A program made the position numbers and the translations under genes. Under the pieces are notes generated by a model. That model did not search any database and had not been told where the DNA came from. It saw only the letters and a program-made list of their open reading frames with translations. Source: Ureibacillus sp. FSL W7-1570 (GTDB taxonomy: Bacteria > Bacillota > Bacilli > Bacillales_A > Planococcaceae). Taken from it: a DNA stretch of 64,000 bases. Of this stretch, positions 18,199-27,458 are shown in pieces; positions within the stretch are counted from its first letter, which is position 1, and each line of letters begins with the position of its first letter. The stretch covers positions 1,688,001 to 1,752,000 of the forward strand of contig NZ_CP151979.1 in the NCBI RefSeq assembly GCF_038593265.1, given 5' to 3'.

Positions 18199-19584
18199 AT
18201 GTCTGATAAAGTAAAAATCGAAATCGGTCAAAAATTCCCTTTAACAATAAAAAGGCTTGGCATTAATGGAGAAGGGGTCGGTTTTTTTAAGCGGAATGTC
18301 ATTTTTGTGAAAGGCGCCCTTCCCGGTGAAGTCATCACAGCAAAAGTATCGAAAATCCATCCCAATTATGCCGAGGCGGAAATTGTGCGAATAAGAGAAT
18401 CTTCAAAACATCGTGTCAATCCGCCTTGCGCGGTCTACGAACAATGCGGCGGCTGCCAATTGCAGCATTTGTCTTATGAAGGACAACTGAAAGAAAAGCG
18501 CGACATTGTGATTCAATCGCTGGAAAAATTCGTTCCGCATATTGTAGGGAAAGTGGAGATAAGACCTGCAATAGGGATGGAGAATCCTTGGCATTATCGA
18601 AACAAGAGCGCTTTTCAAGTCCGTAAAATCGGACATGAAGTGAAGGCCGGGCTATTTATTGAAGGAACAAACAAACTTTTAAATCTTGATGACTGCCTTG
18701 TGCAGCATCCTGCCACAACAAAGATCACGGTCGGCATCCGGAATCTTTTGGAACAACTCGGCATCCCGATCTATGATGGAAAATCAAAAGGAATCATTCG
18801 CACCATCGTTGTCCGGACAGGCATTCAAACCGGAGAAACGCAAGTCTGCCTCGTCACAACAAAAAAAGATATTCCTCGTAAAAAGGAATTAGTTCAAGGC
18901 ATTAAAGAATTAGATTCCAGTATCGTTTCCATCACCCAAAATATCAATCCGGCCAAAACTTCCCTCATTTTTGGGGATGAGACGATTGTGCTTGACGGCA
19001 AGGAAACGATTCATGAACAATTGGGCGGGCTTTCTTTTGATTTGTCTTCCCGTGCGTTTTTTCAATTAAATCCTGAGCAAACAGTCGTATTATATGATGA
19101 AATCAAAAAAGCGGCACAACTCTCCGGCAACGAAACCGTGGTCGATGCTTACTGCGGCGTTGGAACGATTGGGCTGTGGCTGGCGAAAGACGCAAAAGAA
19201 GTGCGGGGAATGGATGTCGTTCCGGAATCCGTTGAAGATGCGAGAAAGAATGCCCGGAAACACGGATTTTCTCACGCGAAATTCTTCACCGGCACAGCGG
19301 AAGAATGGCTCAAGAAGTGGGCGAATGAAGGATTTGTTCCGGATGTTGTCACGGTCGATCCGCCGCGCACCGGCCTTGCGCCAAGTTTTATCAATACCGT
19401 ATTAAACATTAAGCCAAAGCGGTTTGTCTATACCTCCTGCAATCCTTCCACTTTCGCCAGGGATTTAAAAGAACTGATAAAAATGTACAAAGTGGAGTAT
19501 ATCCAGCCCGTTGACATGTTCCCTCAAACAGCCAGGGTTGAAGTGGTCGCGAAATTAACATTAAAACACAAATGCCTGACTTGA
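18199..19584 (+). CDS. rlmCD: 23S rRNA (uracil-5-)-methyltransferase, RlmCD/TrmA family
   Basis: SAM-dependent RNA m5U methyltransferase, 461 aa. Order: N-terminal TRAM RNA-binding domain (about 1-65); 4Fe-4S cysteines C77, C83, C86 (C-X5-CGGC) and a fourth near residue 165; SAM-binding motif [24 protein letters not shown]; and the catalytic cysteine in [24 protein letters not shown] precedes the ATG. Bacilli often have two paralogues (RlmCD and YfjO), so the exact target uridine is uncertain. It is transcribed alone and followed by a terminator. Confidence 0.88.
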   Translation: MSDKVKIEIGQKFPLTIKRLGINGEGVGFFKRNVIFVKGALPGEVITAKVSKIHPNYAEAEIVRIRESSKHRVNPPCAVYEQCGGCQLQHLSYEGQLKEKRDIVIQSLEKFVPHIVGKVEIRPAIGMENPWHYRNKSAFQVRKIGHEVKAGLFIEGTNKLLNLDDCLVQHPATTKITVGIRNLLEQLGIPIYDGKSKGIIRTIVVRTGIQTGETQVCLVTTKKDIPRKKELVQGIKELDSSIVSITQNINPAKTSLIFGDETIVLDGKETIHEQLGGLSFDLSSRAFFQLNPEQTVVLYDEIKKAAQLSGNETVVDAYCGVGTIGLWLAKDAKEVRGMDVVPESVEDARKNARKHGFSHAKFFTGTAEEWLKKWANEGFVPDVVTVDPPRTGLAPSFINTVLNIKPKRFVYTSCNPSTFARDLKELIKMYKVEYIQPVDMFPQTARVEVVAKLTLKHKCLT

Positions 19585-19647
19585 GATCGGGGGCAGCCAG
19601 TGCCATTTACTATGCCAGAATCATCGTCCTGCGCCGCGCGCTCACAC

Positions 19648-19680
19648 AAGGTGATTATCGTTTCATCGGTAATCACCTTT
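19648..19680 (+). terminator. terminator after rlmCD
   Basis: AAGGTGATTA pairs with TAATCACCTT across a short loop and is followed by TTTTCTTTTA. No other feature is seen in 19585-19765. Confidence 0.85.
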
Positions 19681-19765
19681 TTCTTTTATTAATCAACTGG
19701 CGGTTTCGAAATCTCTAATCGCCACATATATATATAAAATGTATTAATGCTTAAGGAGTGTAAGG

Positions 19766-20869
19766 ATGCCGACGATCAGTCTTTGCATGATTGTGAAAAA
19801 TGAAGAAGAGGTTCTGGCGAATTGTTTATCAAGCGTGGCAGGGATATGTGATGAAATCATCATTGTCGACACCGGATCGACTGACAATACAAAGGAAGTG
19901 GCGCGAAAATTTACGGATAAAATCTATGACTTCACCTGGATTGACGATTTCGCGGCAGCAAGGAACTATTCCTTCAGCCTGGCGACAAAAGATTATATTC
20001 TCTGGTTGGATGCGGATGACGTGATTCCCACGGAAGAACAGGAAAAATTCAAAGCATTGAAAAAAACGCTCACTGACGATATCGATGCTGTTTCCATGAA
20101 CTATATCGTTCAAACCGACAATCACGGAAACCCGACCTTCCATTATCGGAGAAACCGGCTTGTGAAACGCAGCAAAGGATTCAAATGGATCGGACCTGTC
20201 CATGAATATCTCGAGGTTTACGGAAATATATTGGAAGCGGACGTTTCCATTCTTCATAACAAAAAAAAGAAGAAGAAAGCGGATTCTCAGTCTATCGGCA
20301 GAAATCTGAGAATTTATGAAAACCGGATCAAAAAAGGGGAAGAATTTTCGCCAAGGGACTTATTTTATTATGCCAACGAGCTCAAAGACCATAAACAATA
20401 TAAAAAGGCGATTACCTATTACCGGGAATTTTTGGATGGCAAAAAGGGCTGGATAGAAGATAATATCCGGGCTTGCATCTATATGGCCGACTGCTATGCC
20501 CAGCTCGGGGAGCAGGATAACGAACTTACATCACTGCTAAAAACCTTTGCCTATGATGAACCGAGATCAGAAGCTTGTTGCCGTATCGGTGATATCTTCA
20601 AATCAAAGAATAATTTCAAAACCGCCGTATTTTGGTATGAATTGGCAATAAAAATGAAAGATAAAAAAACAGGCGGTTTCCATCAAGCCGCTTATTCGAC
20701 CTGGTATCCGCACCTTGCTCTTTGCGTCTCTTACTGGCAATTGGGAAATGTCGAAGAGTCCATCAAACATCATGAATTGACAAAACAATATATCCCCAAC
20801 GATCCAAAAGTTTTATTTAATGAGGAATTTTTTAAAAACTACAAGAACAGCAAAAACGCCAATCAATAG
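19766..20869 (+). CDS. family 2 glycosyltransferase with C-terminal TPR region
   Basis: A 367-aa cytoplasmic glycosyltransferase. The GT-A domain occupies about 1-230: start ISLCMIVKNEEE, nucleotide-binding IIIVDTGSTDNTKEVA, and a DxD at D82-D84 in LWLDADD. The rest has tetratricopeptide-like helix pairs (DHKQYKKAITYYREFL, ACIYMADCYAQLGEQDNEL, FKTAVFWYELAI). This architecture resembles SunS-type protein glycosyltransferases, where the TPR part helps hold the acceptor, so a protein acceptor is plausible. It begins the plus-strand pair with the acetyltransferase gene and is part of the glycan island. A run of lysines (NKKKKKKAD) marks the junction of the two domains. Confidence 0.8.
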   Translation: MPTISLCMIVKNEEEVLANCLSSVAGICDEIIIVDTGSTDNTKEVARKFTDKIYDFTWIDDFAAARNYSFSLATKDYILWLDADDVIPTEEQEKFKALKKTLTDDIDAVSMNYIVQTDNHGNPTFHYRRNRLVKRSKGFKWIGPVHEYLEVYGNILEADVSILHNKKKKKKADSQSIGRNLRIYENRIKKGEEFSPRDLFYYANELKDHKQYKKAITYYREFLDGKKGWIEDNIRACIYMADCYAQLGEQDNELTSLLKTFAYDEPRSEACCRIGDIFKSKNNFKTAVFWYELAIKMKDKKTGGFHQAAYSTWYPHLALCVSYWQLGNVEESIKHHELTKQYIPNDPKVLFNEEFFKNYKNSKNANQ

Positions 20870-20944
20870 CGGAACCGCATGATCAAGCCGGCCATTTGGA
20901 ATACCGGTACTGTTTTATGAATACAGAAACGAAAGGATGACAAA

Positions 20945-21631
20945 GTGGGGCAATCCCAACTCCCTGAAAGTGTGAAACTTGGGCAACATGTGGTAATAGA
21001 GGAAGGGGTCAAAATCGGGGAAAACGTAACGATCGGCCACCATACAGTAATCCTGAAAGGCACGGTGATCGGTGATAATGTCATCATCGGCTCCAATTGT
21101 GTTTTGGGAGTCAAAAAAAGCGGAAACCAAAAAATGAGGGCTTCCGATGTCAAACAGCCGAATTTAATCATCGGAGAAAATACAAAAATCGGCAACAACG
21201 TGACAATTTATGCCGGTTCCGAAATTGCCGATCATGTTTTTGTTGCGGATCACGCCAGCATCCGCGAAAACTCGACGATCGGCAGCCAAACGGTCATCGG
21301 CAGAGGGGCGATCGTCGAGTTGAATACGTCTATCGGAAAAAGATGCACCGTTCAAACCCTGGCTTATATCACCGGAGATACCATTTTGGAAGATGATGTA
21401 TTTATCGGTCCGTGCGTGTCCATGTCCAATGACAAATACATGGGGAAACAGCCGTATCAACTGAAGGGAGCCCATATAAAAAAGGGGGCGAAAATCGGCA
21501 ATAACGCCACCCTTCTCCCAAATATCACAATTGGCGAAAATGCCATTGTCGGCGCTGGATCCGTAGTGACAAAGGATGTTCCGGCCAACGTGACGGTTGT
21601 TGGCGTCCCTGCGAAAAAAATAACCAAATAA
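20945..21631 (+). CDS. hexapeptide-repeat N-acetyltransferase (WbpD/WlbB-like)
   Basis: A 228-aa left-handed beta-helix protein made of hexapeptide repeats such as IGENVTIGHHTV, IGENTKIGNNVT and IGENAIVGAGSVV, ending in VVGVPAKKI. The family includes WbpD/WlbB, which acetylate the 3-amino group of UDP-2-acetamido-3-amino-2,3-dideoxy-glucuronate. The neighbours (WlbA-like dehydrogenase, WlbC-like transaminase, UDP-sugar 6-dehydrogenase) supply exactly that substrate, so this role is favoured by context. The start is GTG after AAAGGATG. It ends at a terminator shared with the convergent wlbA-like gene. Confidence 0.75.
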   Translation: MGQSQLPESVKLGQHVVIEEGVKIGENVTIGHHTVILKGTVIGDNVIIGSNCVLGVKKSGNQKMRASDVKQPNLIIGENTKIGNNVTIYAGSEIADHVFVADHASIRENSTIGSQTVIGRGAIVELNTSIGKRCTVQTLAYITGDTILEDDVFIGPCVSMSNDKYMGKQPYQLKGAHIKKGAKIGNNATLLPNITIGENAIVGAGSVVTKDVPANVTVVGVPAKKITK

Positions 21632-21647
21632 GTGAGCTGACTGCAAA

Positions 21648-21690
21648 AAATGTATAACTCTTTTACCAACCCGCAAAGAGTTATACATTT
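21648..21690. terminator. bidirectional terminator between acetyltransferase and 3-dehydrogenase genes
   Basis: AAATGTATAACTCTTT pairs perfectly with AAAGAGTTATACATTT; A and T runs flank both sides, so it can end transcription in either direction. Confidence 0.9.
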
Positions 21691-21695
21691 CTTTT

Positions 21696-22652
21696 TTACT
21701 TTGAATCTATTAAACATTGTTTTATTTTCAATGCAACTTCTACGGCCGCCCTTCCTTCATCCACGCCGACAAGCGGCTCCGAATCCGAATCAATGCAGTC
21801 AACAAAATGGCGAAGTTCTTCCAACAGAGGATCGGAATATGGAAGAGTAATATTGGCAATGACATTTTCTGTTCCGACCAGAAAAGTCAAATGATGATCA
21901 TTCAATTCTTTCATGATCAATTGCTGCTGCCTCATCAAATAATTGGTTTTAATCACTTTTTCCTTTTCATAAACAATAAATTCCCTCACCTTTTCATGGG
22001 AAATATTGCTGGCCATCAAATTGGCCACAATTCCGTTTTCAAACAGCAGCAATGCGGAAACCGTGTCAAATTTATCGGAATCACGCAATCGGATTCCTTC
22101 CGCTGATACGCGTTTGATCGGACTTTTGATAAGACTCAAAATAATGTCGATATCATGAATCATGACATCCAATACAACATCCGTATCTTTTATACGATCA
22201 GAATAAGCAAGTCTTTTTGCGTCAATATTGATAATTTGATCCGGTTGAATATATTCGTGGATTCTTTGGATGGCCGGATTGAACCGTTCAATGTGGCCCA
22301 CTTGGAATTTCAGTCTTTTATTTTTCAACAACTTTTTTATTTTATCGGCTTCTTCCAACGTCATTGTCATCGGCTTTTCAACAAAAACATGTTTGTTTTT
22401 CATAACCGCTTCCGCCACCAACGAAAAATGGAATGTCGTGGGTGCCGCTATAATGACCGCATCAATATTTTTCAGCAATTCGGAATACGAATCAAAGGCT
22501 TTGACATGGAACGATTTACTGATTTGAGCTGCTCTTTGGAAATCTTTATCATAAACTCCGATAAAATTTACATTTTTCATTTGGATCAATTTGGAACAAT
22601 GCAAAAAGCCCATTTTCCCGGTACCTGCGACACCGACACGGATTCCGCTCAT
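21696..22652 (-). CDS. Gfo/Idh/MocA-family dehydrogenase, WlbA/WbpB-like
   Basis: NAD(P)-dependent oxidoreductase, 318 aa. The Rossmann motif is GVAGTGKMG near 7-15, the catalytic-site EKP is at 92-94 and the second conserved site is H166-D167 in MIHDID. WlbA/WbpB oxidises C3 of UDP-GlcNAcA to the 3-keto sugar; the overlapping upstream DegT-type transaminase gene (4 bases, ATGA) would then aminate it. The family is broad and other sugar substrates are possible; the assignment rests on the cluster. Confidence 0.78.
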   Translation of the reverse strand: MSGIRVGVAGTGKMGFLHCSKLIQMKNVNFIGVYDKDFQRAAQISKSFHVKAFDSYSELLKNIDAVIIAAPTTFHFSLVAEAVMKNKHVFVEKPMTMTLEEADKIKKLLKNKRLKFQVGHIERFNPAIQRIHEYIQPDQIINIDAKRLAYSDRIKDTDVVLDVMIHDIDIILSLIKSPIKRVSAEGIRLRDSDKFDTVSALLLFENGIVANLMASNISHEKVREFIVYEKEKVIKTNYLMRQQQLIMKELNDHHLTFLVGTENVIANITLPYSDPLLEELRHFVDCIDSDSEPLVGVDEGRAAVEVALKIKQCLIDSK

Positions 22653-23755
22653 GGTGAAACACCTGCGAAATCTTTCATAGTTTTAATGATATATTCCTGT
22701 TCCGAGACTGTTAACGTAGGATTGATTGGCAGTGCCAAAATATGTTTTGCCGCATTTTCCGCAACAGGAAAATCACCCTGCCGGTATTGGAGATAATCGA
22801 AAGCTTTTTGAAGATGCAATGGGACCGGATAGTAGATTCCTGTTGCAATCCCTTTTTCCTTAAGAAAACCGATAAGCTGTTCCCTATCATCCACTTCAAT
22901 GCAATATTGATGATACGTATGGGTTCGATCCGTATATTGCGGCGGTTTTTTCTTCATATTCGGAAGCTCCTGGGTATATGTGTTGGCCACAATGATTCTC
23001 TTAAATAGAAACATATCCAACAATTTAAGTTTTTCGATCAAAATGGCGGCCTGGATTTCGTCGAGCCGGCTATTCATCCCGATAAAATCATGGATATATC
23101 TCTCTTCACTGCCATGATTTCGCAATTGGCAAATTTTCTTATAAAGATCCGGATCGTTTGTGACAACCAATCCGCCATCTCCAAATGCGCCCAAATTTTT
23201 TGTCGGGAAGAAGGAGAAACATCCGATATCGCCGATGCCGCCTACCCGTTTTCCTTTATATTCTGTTCCAATCGCTTGGCACGCATCCTCAATCACTTTT
23301 AATTGATGCGCCGAAGCAATCTCCATTATTTTATCCATTTCCGCCGCCATGCCGAACAGATGGACAACGATAATCGCTTTCGTTTTATCCGTGATCGCTT
23401 TTTCGATTTTATTGACATCGATGTTGTAGGTGTCCGGCTCGATATCGACAAATACAGGTTTAGCTCCAACCTTCGCAATGACTTCCGCCGTGGCAAAAAA
23501 AGTGAATGGCGTAGTGATCACTTCATCGCCTTCTCCAATGCCCAATGCCGCAAGGGCGAGAAGCAATGCATCCGTTCCGTTGGCAACGCCTGCCGCATAC
23601 TTGACACCCAAGTAATTGGCAATCTCCTTTTCAAATTGCTCCACTTTGTTTCCCAGAATATATGAACCGCTTTGCAGCACTTCGATGACAGCTTTTTCAA
23701 TATTTTTTCCATATAACCCATACTCTTTTTTCAAGTCGATCAAGGGAATATTCAA
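22649..23755 (-). CDS. DegT/DnrJ/EryC1-family sugar aminotransferase, WlbC/WbpE-like
   Basis: PLP-dependent transaminase, 368 aa, acting on nucleotide keto-sugars. The internal aldimine lysine is K186 in FFPTKNLGAFGDGG; GTDALLLAL near 60-68 and VIEDACQAIG near 154-163 are family signatures. The TTG start has AAGGAGGG six bases upstream. It heads a two-gene operon with the 3-dehydrogenase gene, matching the order of C3 oxidation and amination in the WbpB/WbpE pair. A SigK-like -10 (CATAGTTTA, minus strand, 23795-23803) lies 40 bases upstream. Confidence 0.82.
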   Translation of the reverse strand: MNIPLIDLKKEYGLYGKNIEKAVIEVLQSGSYILGNKVEQFEKEIANYLGVKYAAGVANGTDALLLALAALGIGEGDEVITTPFTFFATAEVIAKVGAKPVFVDIEPDTYNIDVNKIEKAITDKTKAIIVVHLFGMAAEMDKIMEIASAHQLKVIEDACQAIGTEYKGKRVGGIGDIGCFSFFPTKNLGAFGDGGLVVTNDPDLYKKICQLRNHGSEERYIHDFIGMNSRLDEIQAAILIEKLKLLDMFLFKRIIVANTYTQELPNMKKKPPQYTDRTHTYHQYCIEVDDREQLIGFLKEKGIATGIYYPVPLHLQKAFDYLQYRQGDFPVAENAAKHILALPINPTLTVSEQEYIIKTMKDFAGVSP

Positions 23756-23794
23756 CTTAATCCCTCCTTATCCCTTATAAGACTTGCTAATTAT

Positions 23795-23803
23795 TAAACT
23801 ATG
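23795..23803 (-). promoter_or_regulatory. SigK-like -10 element upstream of the transaminase operon
   Basis: CATAGTTTA fits the CATANNNTA consensus of mother-cell sigma factor K. No AC-containing -35 is seen at the right distance, so this is only a candidate. Confidence 0.3.
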
Positions 23804-23829
23804 CACTCGTTTTCTATCTGATTGTGCCT

Positions 23830-24801
23830 TTATAGTTTTTGAATGAACTTTTGCACCTCATCGACAAATTCTTTTGCCCTGACATCATTCGTATGTCTCG
23901 TATGGATGAATTGGTAGCCGTTTTCGGTGATCCGCTTTCTCTCTTCTTCATTTTTCAAATAGTACATCGCCTTTTCATAGAAATCAGACTGGCTGCAAGC
24001 AACAAAATTTTCCCCGTCTTTGAATCCCAGCTCCAAAATATCCGGAACAGGTTCTGCCAGAAGGAGGGTTTTACAAGCAGGGGCTTCAAAATATTTGAAA
24101 ACGGGATATTTCAAGACGGAACCGCAAGTAAAGAACATTTTTGAACGATTCAGTTCTTGTGCATATTTCTCATTCAACAAGGCACTTTCAGGAGCGTTAT
24201 GGCCCGGATGCGGATGAAAGACGAATCCTTCCATTCCCCTCATTTTCTCCAATACCGCTTCCCTGAATGGGTATCTCCCTTTTGGCGTCATTGTTTGATA
24301 GCCCGTTTTTTTTGTCCTGTCATACAATTGGCCCATCAATAAAAAATCAATATCCTTTTCCAACTGCCAATCTTTGAAAACGGTCGGATCGATGGAAAAA
24401 GGGAAAAATCTGAATTTATCTTTAAATCTTCCATAGGTTTTCAAAAAAGTGGACTTCGATGCGGAAAAGATGAGGTCCATTTTGGTTTGGTCGAAATATT
24501 TTCTCCTCTCGCCAGGGGAATAATGGGCATCATACAAATAGCAACCCTTTGGAATATCGACTTCGCCAAGTCCCGAAATCCTCGGCGCCAATACATAGCC
24601 CCAGCCGATATCATAATGGAAAATAAAATCAGGTTTGAATGGGATTTCTTTCAGAATGTCGTGAATGTTTCCGTCCTTGTACCAATATTGGACCTCTGCA
24701 TATTTTTCGATTGCTCTGATCATTTCAAATTTATTTTTATGTTTTGGAAATTTCTTGGTAAACGGACGAATCAAGATCAATATCTTCAGTTTTTTTGACA
24801 T
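23830..24801 (-). CDS. CgeB-like glycosyltransferase
   Basis: A 323-aa protein resembling CgeB and related proteins with a GT-B-like C-terminal domain. Recognisable parts are the N-terminal KILILIRPF, the middle DFLLMGQLYDRT, FFTCGSVLKYPVFKYFEAPAC and VPDILELGFKDGENFVACS near the C-terminus, which form the nucleotide-sugar side of the cleft. CgeB in B. subtilis acts in maturation of the outermost spore layer under SigK control. AGGAGGAG precedes the ATG. It diverges from the UDP-sugar dehydrogenase gene. Donor and acceptor are unknown. Confidence 0.72.
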   Translation of the reverse strand: MSKKLKILILIRPFTKKFPKHKNKFEMIRAIEKYAEVQYWYKDGNIHDILKEIPFKPDFIFHYDIGWGYVLAPRISGLGEVDIPKGCYLYDAHYSPGERRKYFDQTKMDLIFSASKSTFLKTYGRFKDKFRFFPFSIDPTVFKDWQLEKDIDFLLMGQLYDRTKKTGYQTMTPKGRYPFREAVLEKMRGMEGFVFHPHPGHNAPESALLNEKYAQELNRSKMFFTCGSVLKYPVFKYFEAPACKTLLLAEPVPDILELGFKDGENFVACSQSDFYEKAMYYLKNEEERKRITENGYQFIHTRHTNDVRAKEFVDEVQKFIQKL

Positions 24802-24830
24802 TTATATCTCCTCCTAACCTGCACAACTTC

Positions 24831-24858
24831 CAATATATGTTTCATAGATTCCAAATGT
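24831..24858 (-). promoter_or_regulatory. SigK-like promoter upstream of the cgeB-like gene
   Basis: On the minus strand ACA, 16 bases, then CATATATTG, 30 bases before the start codon. The -10 differs from CATANNNTA at the last position. A SigE assignment is also possible. Confidence 0.35.
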
Positions 24859-24991
24859 ATAAACGTTCTAATCAAATTCTGAAAATATTATTTGCGTTTA
24901 CACGATCATAATGTTTTCGACATATATTTATGTGGAGGTTTCCTATAGGAAAACCGCATTGTTGTTCAGGTAACGAAAAGGAGATGGATAT

Positions 24992-26269
24992 ATGGAAACT
25001 GTCACTGTTGTCGGCTTAGGAAAAATCGGGTTGCCTCTCGCCTCCGTTTTCGCCAACTCGGGCCATTTCAATGTCATTGGTGCCGATAAAAACGAAAAAG
25101 TCGTGGAAACCTTGAATAAAGGAATTTCACATATTTCAAATGAACCGGGGCTGGATCAGCTGCTATACCAGGCTTGGAAAAAGGGTACTTTCCGGGCCAC
25201 GGTGGATACGGCGAAAGCGGTCAGCCAATCGGATGTGGTTGTGGTCATTGTGCCGGTGTTAGTGGATGATAAAGGAAAAATCAACTATGAATTTATCGAC
25301 TCAGCGGTAGAGGATATTGGAAAGGGGATCCGGAAAGGGACACTTGTCATCTTCGAAACGACACTGCCTGCCGGAGATACGAGAAACCGTTTTGGAAAAA
25401 GGATCGAAGAACTTTCAGGACTGACATTGGGGACAGATTTTTATTTAGGCTACAGTCCGGAAAGGGTTTACTCCAATCGGATCATACAAGACCTCTCCAA
25501 CTATCCGAAAATCGTCAGTGGTGATAGCAGGAAAAGTCTCCAAATGGTCATATCCTTCTATAAAAAAGCATTGAACTGCGATATCATCCCTGTCAGCAAT
25601 TTGGAAACGGCGGAATTTACGAAAGTGGCCGAATCGGTTTACCGTGATGTCAATATCGCATTGGTCAATGAATTGGCCATTTATGCCGACTCATTGGGAG
25701 TGAATATGAAAGAAGTCATTCACGCTGCAAACAGCCAACCTTTTTCACATCTCCACTCACCTGGTGTCGGAGTGGGAGGCCATTGCATCCCGGTATATCC
25801 TTACTTTTTTATCAACAATGGATTAAGCCGCGGGTTGGTTCAGCTTTCAAGGGAAATCAATGACAAAATGGCCAAATATGCAGTGAATGAGATCGAAAAG
25901 CATTTCACCACTTTAAACAATAAAAACATTCTCATTTTAGGCCTTTCTTTCCGGGAAAATGTGAAAGAAACAACAAATTCCTCCACTTTGCTCCTGGTGG
26001 AAGAATTAAAACAAAAAGGCGCTGTAGTGTACGTCGATGATCCTCTGTACTCTGACGAAGAAATCGCGGCTTTCCAAGTTGAACCGTTTTCCATGAAAGA
26101 CCGTGAAAAAATGGATGCCATCATTCTTCAAGCCTTTCATGACCAATACAAAAATTTCGACTTTAAAAACTTCCCTAACTGCCAATTCGTTTTAGATGGA
26201 AGAAATGTCCTCGACAAAAAAACAATCGAGGGGCTTGGAATGAAATATCGGGGCATCGGCGTGCAATAA
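24992..26269 (+). CDS. UDP-N-acetylhexosamine 6-dehydrogenase (WbpA/WecC family)
   Basis: NAD-dependent four-electron dehydrogenase, 425 aa, that turns the C6 alcohol of a UDP-N-acetylhexosamine into a carboxylate. N-terminal Rossmann motif VVGLGKIGLPLA, substrate segment YSPERVY near 154-160, and catalytic cysteine C265 in VGGHCIPVYPYF, the form found in N-acetylhexosamine rather than glucose dehydrogenases. AAGGAG precedes the ATG. It would produce the UDP-GlcNAcA that the 3-dehydrogenase needs. UDP-ManNAc as substrate is the main alternative. Confidence 0.83.
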   Translation: METVTVVGLGKIGLPLASVFANSGHFNVIGADKNEKVVETLNKGISHISNEPGLDQLLYQAWKKGTFRATVDTAKAVSQSDVVVVIVPVLVDDKGKINYEFIDSAVEDIGKGIRKGTLVIFETTLPAGDTRNRFGKRIEELSGLTLGTDFYLGYSPERVYSNRIIQDLSNYPKIVSGDSRKSLQMVISFYKKALNCDIIPVSNLETAEFTKVAESVYRDVNIALVNELAIYADSLGVNMKEVIHAANSQPFSHLHSPGVGVGGHCIPVYPYFFINNGLSRGLVQLSREINDKMAKYAVNEIEKHFTTLNNKNILILGLSFRENVKETTNSSTLLLVEELKQKGAVVYVDDPLYSDEEIAAFQVEPFSMKDREKMDAIILQAFHDQYKNFDFKNFPNCQFVLDGRNVLDKKTIEGLGMKYRGIGVQ

Positions 26270-26279
26270 TGGCACACAA

Positions 26280-26327
26280 AAAAGGCTGATTGAAAGTCCG
26301 GTGGCACCGGCTTTCAATCAGCCTTTT
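26280..26327. terminator. strong terminator between the 6-dehydrogenase and glycosyltransferase genes
   Basis: AAAAGGCTGATTGAAAG pairs with CTTTCAATCAGCCTTTT around a CCGGTGGCACCGG tip; it can serve both convergent units. Confidence 0.9.
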
Positions 26328-26351
26328 GGCTATGCTCCCTTTCACAAATTC

Positions 26352-27458
26352 CTATCTGAAAGGATCCGCATGTTTATCAATCAAATTATACCCCCTCAAA
26401 ATCCCGATCACTTTCAAATTCTTCACTGGGGTATGGTAATTTGGCGACAGCTGCAACGCCCTCAAAAATTGATCATAAGCTTCTTTGTATTTCCTCATAT
26501 GAAGCAGCGCTTCCCCCAGATAATTTTCCTCGAGATGGTTCCGGTTCTCTATTTGTTGGAAATGATGGACGGCATGGGCGTAATTTTTTTCAACGAGCCC
26601 CTTCATGCCTTCAAAAAAGCGGCGATCCCTTTCCGTTTTCACCAATGGTATCGCCTCATAAAAAAGGGCATACCCCTCTCTTGTCATCCATCTTCTAGAT
26701 AAAGCGAGGCCTGCAATCAATTTGGCCGCAAGCAACCGGTTTTCTACATCTTCTCCCACTTCCTTAAGAGTTTTCAAATCTTCCTCTTTGATATTCAGCT
26801 GGATATGTTTTGCCAAATCGTCATAACTTCTATTCTTCGTCAAATTCATTTGATGTCTTCTATAAAGATATAACGGTTCGGGGACATGGGAAGAACGCCA
26901 TCCCCCTTTTGCCACTTTTAATACGAAATCCGTATCGGAACCGACTTTGATGCTCTCATCATAATAAAGATTTTCCACGGCTTCCTTTCTGAACAGGATA
27001 CTGGCATTATTAAAAGGAGTGCCTACATTAAGGAAAAATGGGTAAATATCATCCGGTGAAATATTCCCTGTCTGCCAATAGCTGAAAGGGGAATCATTCT
27101 CGTTGATGAGCAGCATATCGGAATGGACATAACCGATGTGTTCACACCAAAATTCAGCCAATAACCTCTCAAAACGATGAGGAAGGGACAAATCATCCGC
27201 ATAGTGGAATGTAATAAAATCCCCTTTGGCAAGTTTTAGTCCTTCGTTTCGGGTATGGGCAACCCCTTTGTTTTCCTCATGCTTGATATAGCGGATCCTT
27301 TCATCATGGAATGACAGGATGACCTCTTCACTATTGTCGGTTGATCCATCATTGATAATGATCAATTCAAAATCCTTTTCCGTCTGCTGTAATAGGCTAT
27401 TGATTGAATCTTTAAGATAATCCCCGGCATTGTAAACTGACATAATGACACTGATCAT
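26352..27458 (-). CDS. family 2 glycosyltransferase with C-terminal repeat region
   Basis: A 368-aa protein. The GT-A domain (about 1-220) begins ISVIMSVYNAGDYL with IIINDGSTDNS; the usual DxD position reads HYADD, and GSDTDFVLKVAKGG follows. The last 120 residues have TPR-like repeats (AHAVHHFQQIENRNHLEENYLGE, KEAYDQFLRALQLSPNYH). The start overlaps the stop of the upstream GT4 gene by 4 bases, so the two are coupled. A role in the same glycan as the rest of the island is inferred. Confidence 0.8.
   Translation of the reverse strand: MISVIMSVYNAGDYLKDSINSLLQQTEKDFELIIINDGSTDNSEEVILSFHDERIRYIKHEENKGVAHTRNEGLKLAKGDFITFHYADDLSLPHRFERLLAEFWCEHIGYVHSDMLLINENDSPFSYWQTGNISPDDIYPFFLNVGTPFNNASILFRKEAVENLYYDESIKVGSDTDFVLKVAKGGWRSSHVPEPLYLYRRHQMNLTKNRSYDDLAKHIQLNIKEEDLKTLKEVGEDVENRLLAAKLIAGLALSRRWMTREGYALFYEAIPLVKTERDRRFFEGMKGLVEKNYAHAVHHFQQIENRNHLEENYLGEALLHMRKYKEAYDQFLRALQLSPNYHTPVKNLKVIGILRGYNLIDKHADPFR

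Noticed and set aside
22155-22796. 213-aa plus-strand frame opposite the 3-dehydrogenase and transaminase genes
   Set aside because: Crosses the junction of two well-supported minus-strand genes and has no recognisable motif.
24880-24955. SigE or SigK promoter for the UDP-sugar 6-dehydrogenase gene
   Set aside because: CATAATGTT and CATATATTTA look like -10 boxes but no -35 has correct spacing; too weak to list.
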